Source: Limibacter armeniacum
GTDB taxonomy: Bacteria > Bacteroidota > Bacteroidia > Cytophagales > Flammeovirgaceae
Direction: 5' to 3'
Length of the DNA stretch: 64,000 bases
Assembly (NCBI RefSeq): GCF_036880985.1
Contig: NZ_JBAJNO010000001.1
Coordinates: forward strand, 186,001 to 250,000
Shown: in pieces, positions 46,434 through 55,310 of the stretch
Layout of the letters: each line of letters begins with the position of its first letter
Position numbering within the stretch: position 1 is the first letter of the stretch
The notes under the pieces: model-generated
What the model saw: only the letters and a program-made list of their open reading frames with translations
The model's database searches: none
What the model was told of the DNA's origin: nothing
Position numbers and translations under genes: made by a program

Positions 46434-48191
46434 TTAGTTGATGTTTGGGTTTGAGATTGCCTCACTGTTTGGCAGTGGCCAATAACCATGTACATCAGGA
46501 ATAAAGTTGATGGCAGCCTCTCTGTAGTCAAAAAGATCCTGCGCGCTATTGACTGGGTGTTCTCCACGTTCAAGTACGGAACTCCAACGCGTTACCTTTT
46601 TACCATCCTCATCAATGAATGGGAAGTCTACTCCATGGTATATTTCAAGTGAAAGTGTCTGGAAACGCTCTTTGGTAATGCCCCATCTTCTCATGTCAAG
46701 GTGACGGATAGCATGTCCTTCAAGTGAGAGTTCTAGCGGTCTTTCCACGTACATCAGGTGATCCATTACCTGTTCAGCGGAGTACACCTGTTCGTCATAT
46801 TGACCTGAGAACTCACCACCGGAAGACAAACCAATCATTTTAAGTGCAGACCTGTGTCTTACCTTGTTGATGTACATCAAAGCTTCAGCTACACCTGCCT
46901 CATTGGTACCGCCTTCAATCAGGATTTCTGCATACATCAGGTAGATATCCGCCAGACGTATCACCCTGATATTGATGCCCGAACGTTGGGTAGGGTTGAT
47001 ATCCAACTCAGTGGTACCCGTTTCCCAGTTGGTATATTTCCTGTAATAAGCCGTTTCTTTGTTGTTGAACTTCGCTCTGTGGTAGGGAGGAGCCTGATAG
47101 TAACTCAGTGAGTCATCAATGAAAGCCAATGAATAAGAAGCCCTCAGCGAATATGGCTTCAATATATCGTTACCATCCTCATCCTGGAAATAGTTTCTTG
47201 GATCATTCTCATCCATTTCCTCATGCCTGTAAGCGTCAATCAGCCACAAGCTTGGCAGTACACTTCTGTAACCTCCTACCGGACTCAGTAAGAATGCTAA
47301 GTTAGTCGACACTTGCTCTTCAGCACCTGGGTTTTCTTCCGACTTATAGTTAAGCGAGTGTGCAATCTCTAGAATGGATTCACTGTTGAACTCTGTCTGA
47401 GAACTGAAGTTATCCCCAATATTATCTGTCAGTGCATAACCATAGTTGTCGATTACATCCTTGAAGTAAACACTTGCATTCGCATAGTCCTTTTGGTACA
47501 AATAACTTTTACCAATCACGGCAGCTGCAGCACCGGCAGTCACTCTTCCCAAATCTTTGTCATCCCATTTTGCCGGAAGGTTTTCATAGGCAAACTGCAA
47601 GTCTGCCAAGAAGAATTCCCTTACCTTATCCTCAGACTGAAGCTTCTGGTAGAAATCTTTCTCCTCTTTAGGGACAAAATCAAAGATGATGATGCTTCCC
47701 TTGTTAAAAGAAGAATGCAGGTAGAAGTGGAACAATCCTCTAAAGAATCGGGCTTGTGCCAGAATCAGGTTTGCACTTTCCTGCTCCGTTTCAGAAGTGA
47801 GGGTAGGCGCCAGCCGCTCATATGCCTCAATTACCTGGTTAGCTCTGAAAATGCCCTTGTAAAGCGCTTGCCATTTATTATTAGGAGCACCAGACGCTGA
47901 ATTAAAGGTCTGCAGGTAATAGATATCCTTTGTATTGGGACGTCCCCAACCTGGATAAGTCAGATCTGACCTGTGATTCTCTTCAACGGTCGATAAAATA
48001 CTTCTATCCTTAAATGTATTGTAGACAGAAACCATTCCCATCTCCAAGTCGGGTATACTTTTCCAGAAGTTGTCTGTTGACAATTCGTTAGGGTTAGCCT
48101 CCTCTAAAAAGTCTGTATCTGTACATGCTGACATTGGAAGCAACAATGCCAACCCTAATGAGAGTTTATAGATCAATTTTTTCATTTTCAT
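46434..48191 (-). CDS. SusD/RagB-like outer-membrane glycan-binding lipoprotein
   Basis: The 585-residue protein has a lipoprotein signal (LALLLPMSAC-TD). SusD features include the N-terminal FLEEANPNELSTDNFWKS, tetratricopeptide-like helices (ANLILAQARFFRGLFHFYL, AAAVIGKSYLYQKDYANASV) and a C-terminal INKVRHR plus ERPLELSLEGHAIRHLDMRRWG segment. SusD proteins cap the SusC transporter and bind oligosaccharides outside the cell. Its start lies 12 bp after the SusC stop. Confidence 0.95.
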   Translation of the reverse strand: MKMKKLIYKLSLGLALLLPMSACTDTDFLEEANPNELSTDNFWKSIPDLEMGMVSVYNTFKDRSILSTVEENHRSDLTYPGWGRPNTKDIYYLQTFNSASGAPNNKWQALYKGIFRANQVIEAYERLAPTLTSETEQESANLILAQARFFRGLFHFYLHSSFNKGSIIIFDFVPKEEKDFYQKLQSEDKVREFFLADLQFAYENLPAKWDDKDLGRVTAGAAAAVIGKSYLYQKDYANASVYFKDVIDNYGYALTDNIGDNFSSQTEFNSESILEIAHSLNYKSEENPGAEEQVSTNLAFLLSPVGGYRSVLPSLWLIDAYRHEEMDENDPRNYFQDEDGNDILKPYSLRASYSLAFIDDSLSYYQAPPYHRAKFNNKETAYYRKYTNWETGTTELDINPTQRSGINIRVIRLADIYLMYAEILIEGGTNEAGVAEALMYINKVRHRSALKMIGLSSGGEFSGQYDEQVYSAEQVMDHLMYVERPLELSLEGHAIRHLDMRRWGITKERFQTLSLEIYHGVDFPFIDEDGKKVTRWSSVLERGEHPVNSAQDLFDYREAAINFIPDVHGYWPLPNSEAISNPNIN

Positions 48192-48203
48192 AAATCATTT
48201 TGA

Positions 48204-51200
48204 TTAGAAATCAAATTGTAAACCTGCTCTGTAGGATGCTGTAACTGGGTAGTTTCCTCTGTCAATTCCTCTTGTGCTCAGTCCGTTGTTACCTACTTCA
48301 GGATCATAACCTGTATATTTGGTAAATGTCAAAGGGTTTTGTGCTCCCAGGTATACTCTGAATTTAGAGACACCCATTTTTTCTGTCAGCTTTTTAGGAA
48401 TTGTATAACCTAACGTTACATTTCTCAATCTGACAAAAGTTCCGTCTTCCAACCAGTAATCCGTTTGTCCACGGTAGTTCTCATGGTCACCACCCCTGTT
48501 GGCAGGCACATCAGAAGTTGGGTTACCCTCTGACCACTGATAAAGCAAATCCCTGTGCGTACCTTCCTTGTAGGCGGCGGCCTTGTTACCATTGATTACT
48601 TTTCCTCCAACTGCAGCATACCACTGTAATGACAAATCAAAACCTTTGTAGTCAGCCCCCAGATTCAGACCAAGCTCATACTCAGGCATACCACTACCGC
48701 TGTAAACTCTGTCTTCGTTGTCGATGATGCCATCACCATTCTGGTCTACCATTTTCAAGTCACCCACTTTGGCTGTTGAGTTTGGCAAACTTTCTAAGTA
48801 ATTGTTCAACTCCTGCTCCGTATGGATGACACCATCTGTTTCAATCAGGAAGAAGGCACCCGCTTCATATCCCTCTTTCAGTACAGATACTTTATCCTCA
48901 TTTCTACCAATCGCCACTTCACTACCATTCAGGTAAACGGTCTTGTTAGCACCTGCCATTTTGGTAATCACGTTTCTGTTTTTAGAGTAAGTCCCCCCTA
49001 TGTTAAAGTTGATACCATTGGCTGTCATATGACGGAAGTTAGCAGCTAACTCCATACCCTTATTGTTCATGTTACCCACGTTCAGTACTACCGTAGCATT
49101 GGCTCCTGCTCCTGTTGAAGAAGGGAGTAACACAGGGAAAAGCATATCTTCCTTGTTCGTATCATAGACATCTGCCGTCACAGTCAGCTTATCATTGAAG
49201 AAACCTAAGTCTATACCAAAGTTTGTTTGGATAGTAGTTTCCCATTTCACATTTGCATTGGCATAAGCTGTTTGAATTGCACCTAACGCCAATATATCAC
49301 TCTCTTCCCTTCCAAAGACGTAGTCTCTTTCCAAGGTAATAGTAGCTGCATTGCTATAATCCAGGAAGTTTTGATTACCCGTTGTACCATAGCTACCTCT
49401 GAGCTTAAAAGTACCTACATAATCTTTCAGACCTTCGCTCCAGAATGCCTCTTCAGAAATGTTCCATCCTGCCGAAACTGAAGGGAATATACCCCATCTT
49501 GATTCTGTGTTGAAGCGGGAAGAGCCATCTCTTCTGGCACTTACGCTCAACAGGTAACGGCTCTTGTAGTTGTACTGGAAACGACTCAACATACCTATCA
49601 ACTTGTTAGTTTTATCTTGGTTATAGCCAGTCTGGTTACCCACAATCGGGTCTAAGGTAGCACCGTTCAGGATTGTTACATCATTACTGATCAAGTCGTG
49701 CTTCTGCGCAAAGAAAGATGAGTATGAGTAGTTTTCCATTGAGAATACACCCAACAATTTAAACTGGTGCCCTTTAATTCGTTTCGAATAATTCAATGAA
49801 CTCTCCCAAGCCCAGTTGTTTCTAGATGCACTTTGGTTTTTTACACTTGACCTGTAGTTTCTTGAAGTAATTACATCTCCTTCGGCATCATATGCCAAGA
49901 AAATCGGAGCAATTGTCACTCTAGTGTCATCTGTAAAGCTACCACCAAAACGAGTCATAAAAGTCAACCCTTTAAATACATCGTAGTTTGCTGTAAAGTT
50001 GTAGTTGAACTGATTTGACTTATTGTTATCTGACCTTTTAAATCTGGTCATCAGGTAGCTCATATTTAAAGCCTCATTGGATCCTTCCTGATCACTTCCA
50101 CTTTGAATCGTTTCAGCATCCGGATCCAGTGCTGGCTGGTATGGCTTGTACTTGTAAGCTTCAAGCAACACTTGATAAGGTGCATACTCTGTGTTTTCTG
50201 TCTTAAAACCTAGACCGGTATTGAATGTCCATTTCTTCTTCTTGTATATCGTGTTAGCACGTACACTCATACGGTCAAAGCTAGAGTTGATCACCGAACC
50301 ATCCTGCTGGAAATAGTTACCTGTGATATTGTACTTCAAGCCATCTTTACCACCTGCAATACTCACACTGTGGTTCTGGATGGGTGCATTGTCACGCTGA
50401 ACAACATCTTTCAGACTAGTATTAAGGGTGAAGGCATAAGGGTTGTTTTCAAGCGGCGTCCAAGTACCGTCGAAAGGGGTACCGTTGTTGTGGCTTTTCT
50501 GAAGGAAGTATGTGTACATATACTCTTCAAAGTTCAGGAGCTCTACACCTGAAGTAATTTTCTGGATACCGTAGTAACTATCCACACTGACTTTCATCAC
50601 ATCATCCTTACCGCTTTTTGTTGTGATCAGAATCACACCGCCTGCACCTCTTGTACCATATACAGAAGCTGAAGCAGCATCCTTCAATACATCGATAGAA
50701 GCGATCTCATTGGGGGAAAGTCTAGGGTCACCTTCGTAAGGGATACCATCCACTACAAAAAGTGGAGAGCTAGCACCTGTGATAGAGCTAAGACCACGAA
50801 TCATAATGTTAGCACCAGCCCCTGGATCACCTGATGAGGCTTGTACGTTTACACCGGCAATCTGTCCTTGCAGTGCTGAAGCAAGGTCTGATGTAGCTGT
50901 TTTGGTCAGTGTTTCAGAATCCACTTGCACTACGGCACCAGTGACTTCTTTTTTCTTCTGCTCACCATAACCAATCACTACAATCTCATCCAATTGCTCT
51001 AAGTCAAGTTCCATTGTGATATAGATATAAGACTTACCATCAATGGAAATCCTCTTTTTTGTATATCCAATAGCAGAGAAAATAAGTTTAGCATTCTTGT
51101 TTGGTACATTTAACTTAAACTTACCATCATAGTCTGTTACTGTACCTTTCGTTGTTCCTTCAAGAACAATGTTTACTCCAGGTAATGGTTGAGATTCCTC

Positions 51201-51323
51201 ATCAACCACTGTTCCTGTGATTAGATTTTCTTGCGCATGCAGTGGTAGTGTTAGCAATGCCAACAGAATGAAACACAATAAGTGTTTGCCTAGTAGCGCG
51301 TTCTGTTTAAGAGAGTATATCAT
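48204..51323 (-). CDS. SusC-like TonB-dependent outer-membrane transporter
   Basis: A signal peptide (ending LLTLPLHA-Q) precedes a carboxypeptidase-like domain (TGTVVDEESQPLPGVNIVLE, then GYTKKRISID). The TonB box region reads LDEIVVIGYGEQKKKEVTGAV. The plug domain follows (SALQGQIAGVNVQ, YGTRGAGGVILITTKSG), then a beta-barrel ending YRAGLQFDF. The 1039-residue length is typical. With SusD it imports oligosaccharides, here most likely agar/porphyran fragments, across the outer membrane. It heads the SusC-SusD-SGBP operon. Tandem CCCCC-type motifs lie about 280-330 bp upstream. Confidence 0.95.
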   Translation of the reverse strand: MIYSLKQNALLGKHLLCFILLALLTLPLHAQENLITGTVVDEESQPLPGVNIVLEGTTKGTVTDYDGKFKLNVPNKNAKLIFSAIGYTKKRISIDGKSYIYITMELDLEQLDEIVVIGYGEQKKKEVTGAVVQVDSETLTKTATSDLASALQGQIAGVNVQASSGDPGAGANIMIRGLSSITGASSPLFVVDGIPYEGDPRLSPNEIASIDVLKDAASASVYGTRGAGGVILITTKSGKDDVMKVSVDSYYGIQKITSGVELLNFEEYMYTYFLQKSHNNGTPFDGTWTPLENNPYAFTLNTSLKDVVQRDNAPIQNHSVSIAGGKDGLKYNITGNYFQQDGSVINSSFDRMSVRANTIYKKKKWTFNTGLGFKTENTEYAPYQVLLEAYKYKPYQPALDPDAETIQSGSDQEGSNEALNMSYLMTRFKRSDNNKSNQFNYNFTANYDVFKGLTFMTRFGGSFTDDTRVTIAPIFLAYDAEGDVITSRNYRSSVKNQSASRNNWAWESSLNYSKRIKGHQFKLLGVFSMENYSYSSFFAQKHDLISNDVTILNGATLDPIVGNQTGYNQDKTNKLIGMLSRFQYNYKSRYLLSVSARRDGSSRFNTESRWGIFPSVSAGWNISEEAFWSEGLKDYVGTFKLRGSYGTTGNQNFLDYSNAATITLERDYVFGREESDILALGAIQTAYANANVKWETTIQTNFGIDLGFFNDKLTVTADVYDTNKEDMLFPVLLPSSTGAGANATVVLNVGNMNNKGMELAANFRHMTANGINFNIGGTYSKNRNVITKMAGANKTVYLNGSEVAIGRNEDKVSVLKEGYEAGAFFLIETDGVIHTEQELNNYLESLPNSTAKVGDLKMVDQNGDGIIDNEDRVYSGSGMPEYELGLNLGADYKGFDLSLQWYAAVGGKVINGNKAAAYKEGTHRDLLYQWSEGNPTSDVPANRGGDHENYRGQTDYWLEDGTFVRLRNVTLGYTIPKKLTEKMGVSKFRVYLGAQNPLTFTKYTGYDPEVGNNGLSTRGIDRGNYPVTASYRAGLQFDF

Positions 51324-51604
51324 TTTGCATACTAAGATTGTTGAACATTCATTTTCTGTGTTGATAAATCAAATCTAGCGTACGCATTCTTAATAAGTGT
51401 AAATAAAACCTGTAAAAACAGGGTGTAAAAAACACATCTATATGGATCCATTTCTCCTATTCGGAATATCAACAATTATATCCCCCATCCTTTCAAGCAG
51501 CGTATTGCTGATAAAAAAATCATATTCTCATATTATAGACCTACCTCCATATTCATTTAAACTAGTTGTGTATTATCAATTGAGGCTATTTCAACCAATT
51601 ACTC

Positions 51605-51649
51605 AACAAGGGGTAATAATCTCTCAGATAACAAGGGGGAAATTTCTGA
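51605..51649 (-). promoter_or_regulatory. Tandem CCCCC-type motifs, SusC operon
   Basis: Two direct repeats are offset by 25 bp. On the minus strand they read AGATTATTACCCCTTGTT (51605-51622) and AGAAATTTCCCCCTTGTT (51630-51647). Both have the same orientation relative to SusC as the other sites have to their genes. Confidence 0.6.
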
Positions 51650-51908
51650 CAACTATATAACCAATAATAAGACCTGTCAATATATGACTCAAATTAAAGT
51701 GTACCAAAGATACTTTTATTTCTTTACCTCTCTTGATTGAGTCCACTTTTCAAAAAAATAACCTGTTTTTTTTCGCTATTATAATCGGGCTTATTTGGAG
51801 TAAGAGATAATCTTTATTTTTTGAATTTTTCTAATTAAAAAGAGATGATATGATCCTATTAAGTGGAATGTATTTCCATCGTATTATCATCCTTATTTAT
51901 AGTACAAC

Positions 51909-51927
51909 AGATTATTCCCCCTTTTTT
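51909..51927 (+). promoter_or_regulatory. CCCCC-type upstream motif, GH29 site
   Basis: Plus-strand reading AGATTATTCCCCCTTTTTT, about 140 bp before the GH29 start and in gene-sense orientation. It is the closest match to the consensus AGATTATTCCCCCTTKTT. Confidence 0.6.
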
Positions 51928-52067
51928 AAAATGAAAATTCGCTGAAGGCCGTAAACGTACGACATACATTTGATTACATAATTTTCAAACAAGAGCTAAT
52001 CCTTATTTAAGGAAGAGTATTCATCAAATGTAAGGCATCAGATTGGTGCATAAAGTATATATAGTTT

Positions 52068-53609
52068 ATGAAAAGAATCTTCATCATAATTACCTCACTT
52101 CTAGTTGCTTGTTCTAGCCAAAAACAAAGCAATGTAGCAAGTCAAAAGAACTTTGAACCTAATTGGGAGTCTCTTCAAGAATACGATGTTCCTGAGTGGT
52201 TTCAGGATGCAAAACTTGGGATTTTCATCCACTGGGGACCATACGCAGTACCGGCCTATCGATCAGAATGGTATCCAAGATTCATGTATATGGACAGTGT
52301 AGTATGGGGACCAAAAGGAGAAGTAAAGAGTATAGGAGCTACCAATGTTTACAAACACCATATTGAAAAATACGGAACGCTGGATAAGTTTGGCTATAAG
52401 GATTTTATCCCAATGTTTAAGGGTGAAAATTTCAACGCTAAAGAATGGGTGGATATTTTCGAAAAATCAGGTGCCAAATATATCGTCCCTGTAGCAGAGC
52501 ACCACGATGGGTTTGCAATGTATAAATCTAACCATACCCGTTGGAATGCTGTAGACATGGGACCAAAAAAAGATATTCTAGGTGAACTAACTACAGAAGC
52601 AAGAAAGAGAAAAATGAAAATCGGTGCTTCTTCCCACTTTGCTTTCAACTGGAACTACTATAACCACAAGGAAGGGTTTGATACCATGGACCCTCAATAT
52701 GCAGACCTTTACGGCAAAAGCCATGATCACTATACAGCTGCTGATGAAGAGTTTCTTGAACTGTGGTGGAACAGAACTACAGACATCATAGACAACTATA
52801 AACCCGATATTCTATGGTTTGACTTTTATATTGACAGAGAAGAATTTATGCCATACCACCCTAAGGTAGCTGCTTATTACTATAATAAAGGCATCGAGTG
52901 GAACAAGGATGTAGTTTTACAAACTAAAAACTTTAAGATGGCTACTTTCCCTGAAGGAACACACGTGCTGGATATTGAAAGGGGCAAAATGTCTGATATC
53001 CGTCAGGAGCCTTGGCAAACAGATACTTCAATTGGTAAAAATTCTTGGTCCTATGTGGAGAACTGGATTTCCAAAGATGCCAACACCATTATTGATGACC
53101 TAGTGGACATTGTTAGTAAAAACGGTTGTCTACTGCTAAATGTAGGTCCAAAAGCTGACGGTACAATTCCAGAAGACCAGCAAGCCATTCTGTTTGAGAT
53201 CGGTAATTGGATGAATGTCAATGGCGATGCCATCTACGGATCAAGACCTTGGAAAATATTTGGAGAAGGTCCAACAGAAGTAGCTACAGGTCACCATACT
53301 GAAGGCAAAAACAAAGAACTAACTGCTGATGACTTCCGCTTCACGACCAATAATGGAAAGCTATATGCCATTTCAATGGACTGGGCTGAGAATGGTAAAG
53401 TGACGATTCCTGCACTTAGCAAAGGCAACGAGTATGTAGCCTCCCAGATCAAGCAGGTGAAACTGCTGGGCAGCAAGGAAAAACTAGCCTGGGAACAGAC
53501 TGCAGATGGGTTGCAGGTCAGCCTTCCGGCTGAGCAGCCTTGTAACCATGCTTTTGTTTTTGAAGTTGCTTTCGAAGACAATAATGCAGTGGCCTGGGTG
53601 GGTAAATAA
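52068..53609 (+). CDS. GH29 alpha-L-fucosidase-family enzyme, possible alpha-L-galactosidase, lipoprotein
   Basis: A lipobox (LLVAC-SS) is followed by a GH29 barrel: WFQDAKLGIFIHWGPYAVPAY, AKYIVPVAEHHDGFAMYKS, and ILWFDFYIDREE with the nucleophile Asp at residue 252. The C-terminal region has KNGCLLLNVGPKADGTIPE and a beta-sandwich. GH29 enzymes usually release alpha-L-fucose. L-galactose differs from L-fucose only by a 6-hydroxyl, and GH29 members acting on L-galactose 6-sulfate ends have been reported from porphyran loci. The nearby L-galactose operon makes that the favoured role. It is divergent from SusC and preceded by a CCCCC-type motif. Confidence 0.85.
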   Translation: MKRIFIIITSLLVACSSQKQSNVASQKNFEPNWESLQEYDVPEWFQDAKLGIFIHWGPYAVPAYRSEWYPRFMYMDSVVWGPKGEVKSIGATNVYKHHIEKYGTLDKFGYKDFIPMFKGENFNAKEWVDIFEKSGAKYIVPVAEHHDGFAMYKSNHTRWNAVDMGPKKDILGELTTEARKRKMKIGASSHFAFNWNYYNHKEGFDTMDPQYADLYGKSHDHYTAADEEFLELWWNRTTDIIDNYKPDILWFDFYIDREEFMPYHPKVAAYYYNKGIEWNKDVVLQTKNFKMATFPEGTHVLDIERGKMSDIRQEPWQTDTSIGKNSWSYVENWISKDANTIIDDLVDIVSKNGCLLLNVGPKADGTIPEDQQAILFEIGNWMNVNGDAIYGSRPWKIFGEGPTEVATGHHTEGKNKELTADDFRFTTNNGKLYAISMDWAENGKVTIPALSKGNEYVASQIKQVKLLGSKEKLAWEQTADGLQVSLPAEQPCNHAFVFEVAFEDNNAVAWVGK

Positions 53610-53927
53610 TAGAATGTTAGGTAAGGCTGGTTGTTTAATCAGCCTTACTCATTTTAATAAAATGTTGATTGACAATGTTGTCATCAGCTGTCTGAAAATA
53701 ATACTGATAAGAAAGGGAACTCATCTAGGTTCTGTCGCATCAATTACTGAGTTGCCACAAAATCACTTGCTTCTACTTAGGCAACCTCAGTCATCTCTCA
53801 CTTCCAAAGGCTTGTCCTTTGATTCCAACCTCAAATTCAAGCAAATTTTGCTCTTTTCAATTCTTCAAACAGAAACGTGGTCATTCCTTATTGACCCATA
53901 TTATTAATTCATCTATAAATTATTATT
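53610..53927. other. Intergenic region between GH29 and GH16, nothing recognised
   Basis: These 318 bp contain only short frames without family features, and neither a CCCCC-type motif nor a clear terminator. A promoter for the second GH16 gene may lie here. Confidence 0.5.
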
Positions 53928-55142
53928 ATGAAAAAAACCCAAAAACTCACTCTAGTAATGCTCCTTTCCATTTTTTTTGCTGTCAGCCTGTACGCTCAAC
54001 GTGTACCCGATCTGCCAGCAGAAATAAGCGGTAAATACTATTCTTACATCAACACCAATCGTTCCGATGACTTTGAGGGTGCTTCGTTGAATAGTTCCAA
54101 ATGGCTCCGACGGGAAGCCACCAACCAAACCAACAAGAGGATTACCGAAGACCCAAGTTTTATTGTTTTGAGCAACGGTACCCTTATCTGTAAAGGAAAG
54201 GATAATACTGCTGGGGGTATTGTTTCAAAAAACTCCATGAAATATGGTTTCTATATGGTCCGGTGGAAACTCTCCGGTTTCAGTCCAACCCGAAAGTCCA
54301 GCTATCATCCTTCTATTTGGTCTGCCAACTGTAATGGATATAACGGCCCTGAACGTACGTGCCTGAGCGGTTCAAACTGGACCGAGATTGACCTGATAGA
54401 AGTGACCAACTATGGAGGGGGAGCCAGAACCCAGGCGGATGCACCTTGCCGCATAAATGGTACAAAAATCAATGATCCAGCTGCCAACGGTTCTTTAGGT
54501 GAAAAGGCCATCATGAAATCCTTCTATGATTTTGACATAGATACCGACTGGCATATTTACGGTCTGGAGTATAACTGGAATTACATGCAGGTATGGAGGT
54601 ATGTTAACGGCGAATGGCTTAAACTGGGCAGACAGGTCGTTTTCAATTCCAGCAGTACCGGTAGCATCTCCTCCATCCCCAAAGTGTGCAGGTCTGATAT
54701 GTTCTGGTATATCGGCAACCTCTGGACAGGCGGCGGTGATTCCAATGAGCCCGATGTCACCAAATTGGTAGTGGATTATTTTAGGCTCTATCAAGTAAAA
54801 TCGGGAGCAACCTTTGCGTCCTCTTTTGTAGGGCCAGAAATCAATGAACTTAATTTGAACAGATTTAAATTTGATCCTACCGATGCATTTGAATATGATG
54901 AAAATATGAAATTCAGTGGGTTATCCATATCGCAAGGCACGTTACGCATTGAGGGGCTGAACTATGAGGATGCACATGTACTGATTTACAGCATGAACGG
55001 CGCTTTAGTATATGATGGCTACAACTATTTTAAAAAGGGCAAGCTGTCTCTAGATGTGAGTGCTTACAAAAACGGCGTTTATGTTTTAAAGATCATAGAA
55101 CCCCATCAAACCATCACACGTAAATTCCTGATCAAAAAGTAA
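53928..55142 (+). CDS. GH16 family glycoside hydrolase, second copy, T9SS-secreted
   Basis: A signal peptide (LVMLLSIFFAVSLYA-Q) leads to a GH16 domain: DDFEGASLNSSKW, GGIVSKNSMKYGFYMVRWKL, catalytic WTEIDLIEVT (E153, D155, E158) and DWHIYGLEYNWNYMQVWRY. It lacks the agarase-specific EIDxLExYG context of the other GH16 gene and has two nearby cysteine-containing loops (NCNGYNGPERTCLSG). A different GH16 subfamily is therefore likely, perhaps a porphyranase or an enzyme on another galactan. The last ~80 residues are a T9SS sorting domain (VLIYSMNGALVYDG, ending RKFLIKK). It lies downstream of GH29 on the same strand. Confidence 0.8.
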   Translation: MKKTQKLTLVMLLSIFFAVSLYAQRVPDLPAEISGKYYSYINTNRSDDFEGASLNSSKWLRREATNQTNKRITEDPSFIVLSNGTLICKGKDNTAGGIVSKNSMKYGFYMVRWKLSGFSPTRKSSYHPSIWSANCNGYNGPERTCLSGSNWTEIDLIEVTNYGGGARTQADAPCRINGTKINDPAANGSLGEKAIMKSFYDFDIDTDWHIYGLEYNWNYMQVWRYVNGEWLKLGRQVVFNSSSTGSISSIPKVCRSDMFWYIGNLWTGGGDSNEPDVTKLVVDYFRLYQVKSGATFASSFVGPEINELNLNRFKFDPTDAFEYDENMKFSGLSISQGTLRIEGLNYEDAHVLIYSMNGALVYDGYNYFKKGKLSLDVSAYKNGVYVLKIIEPHQTITRKFLIKK

Positions 55143-55171
55143 TTTTACCTGAAAAAAACGATTGATTTTTT

Positions 55172-55206
55172 AGGCCTGTAAATCCTATTTTACGGACCTT
55201 TTTTTA
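55172..55206 (+). terminator. Terminator after the second GH16 gene
   Basis: AGGCCTGTAAA (55172-55182) pairs with TTTACGGACCT (55189-55199), with one mismatch and one wobble, followed by seven T. It lies 30 bp past the stop codon. Confidence 0.7.
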
Positions 55207-55260
55207 TGAATGCCACGGTACTAATACAGATGTTTTATTGGCAAAGAATTGCCAAAAGAA

Positions 55261-55283
55261 AAGGGGGATAAATTAGCCCCCTT
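55261..55283 (-). terminator. Terminator of the L-galactose operon
   Basis: AAGGGGG (55261-55267) pairs with CCCCCTT (55277-55283), with a short T run on the minus strand. It lies 28 bp past the uxaB stop. The GGGGG run slightly resembles the CCCCC-type motif, but the hairpin and position favour a terminator. Confidence 0.6.
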
Positions 55284-55310
55284 CTTATTTTCCCAACTTA
55301 TAACCAATAT

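Larger units (their letters stand above)
51324..52067. other. Divergent regulatory region between SusC and GH29
   Basis: This 744-bp AT-rich region separates the divergent SusC and GH29 genes. I see three CCCCC-type motifs (see separate entries), a weaker related stretch near 51415-51436 and an AAACGT-containing site at 51950-51960. The short open frame at 51442-51660 has no recognisable protein and is probably not a gene. Confidence 0.65.

Noticed and set aside
51442-51660. A 72-codon open frame in the SusC-GH29 intergenic region
   Set aside because: No family resemblance, AT-rich composition, and overlap with the tandem regulatory motifs; judged a chance frame.
53506-53907. A 133-codon plus-strand frame overlapping the end of GH29
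   Set aside because: It is an out-of-frame overlap with GH29 followed by low-complexity sequence, without protein features.
55261-55283. A further CCCCC-type regulatory site
   Set aside because: The G and C runs pair as a hairpin between convergent genes, so a terminator explains it better.
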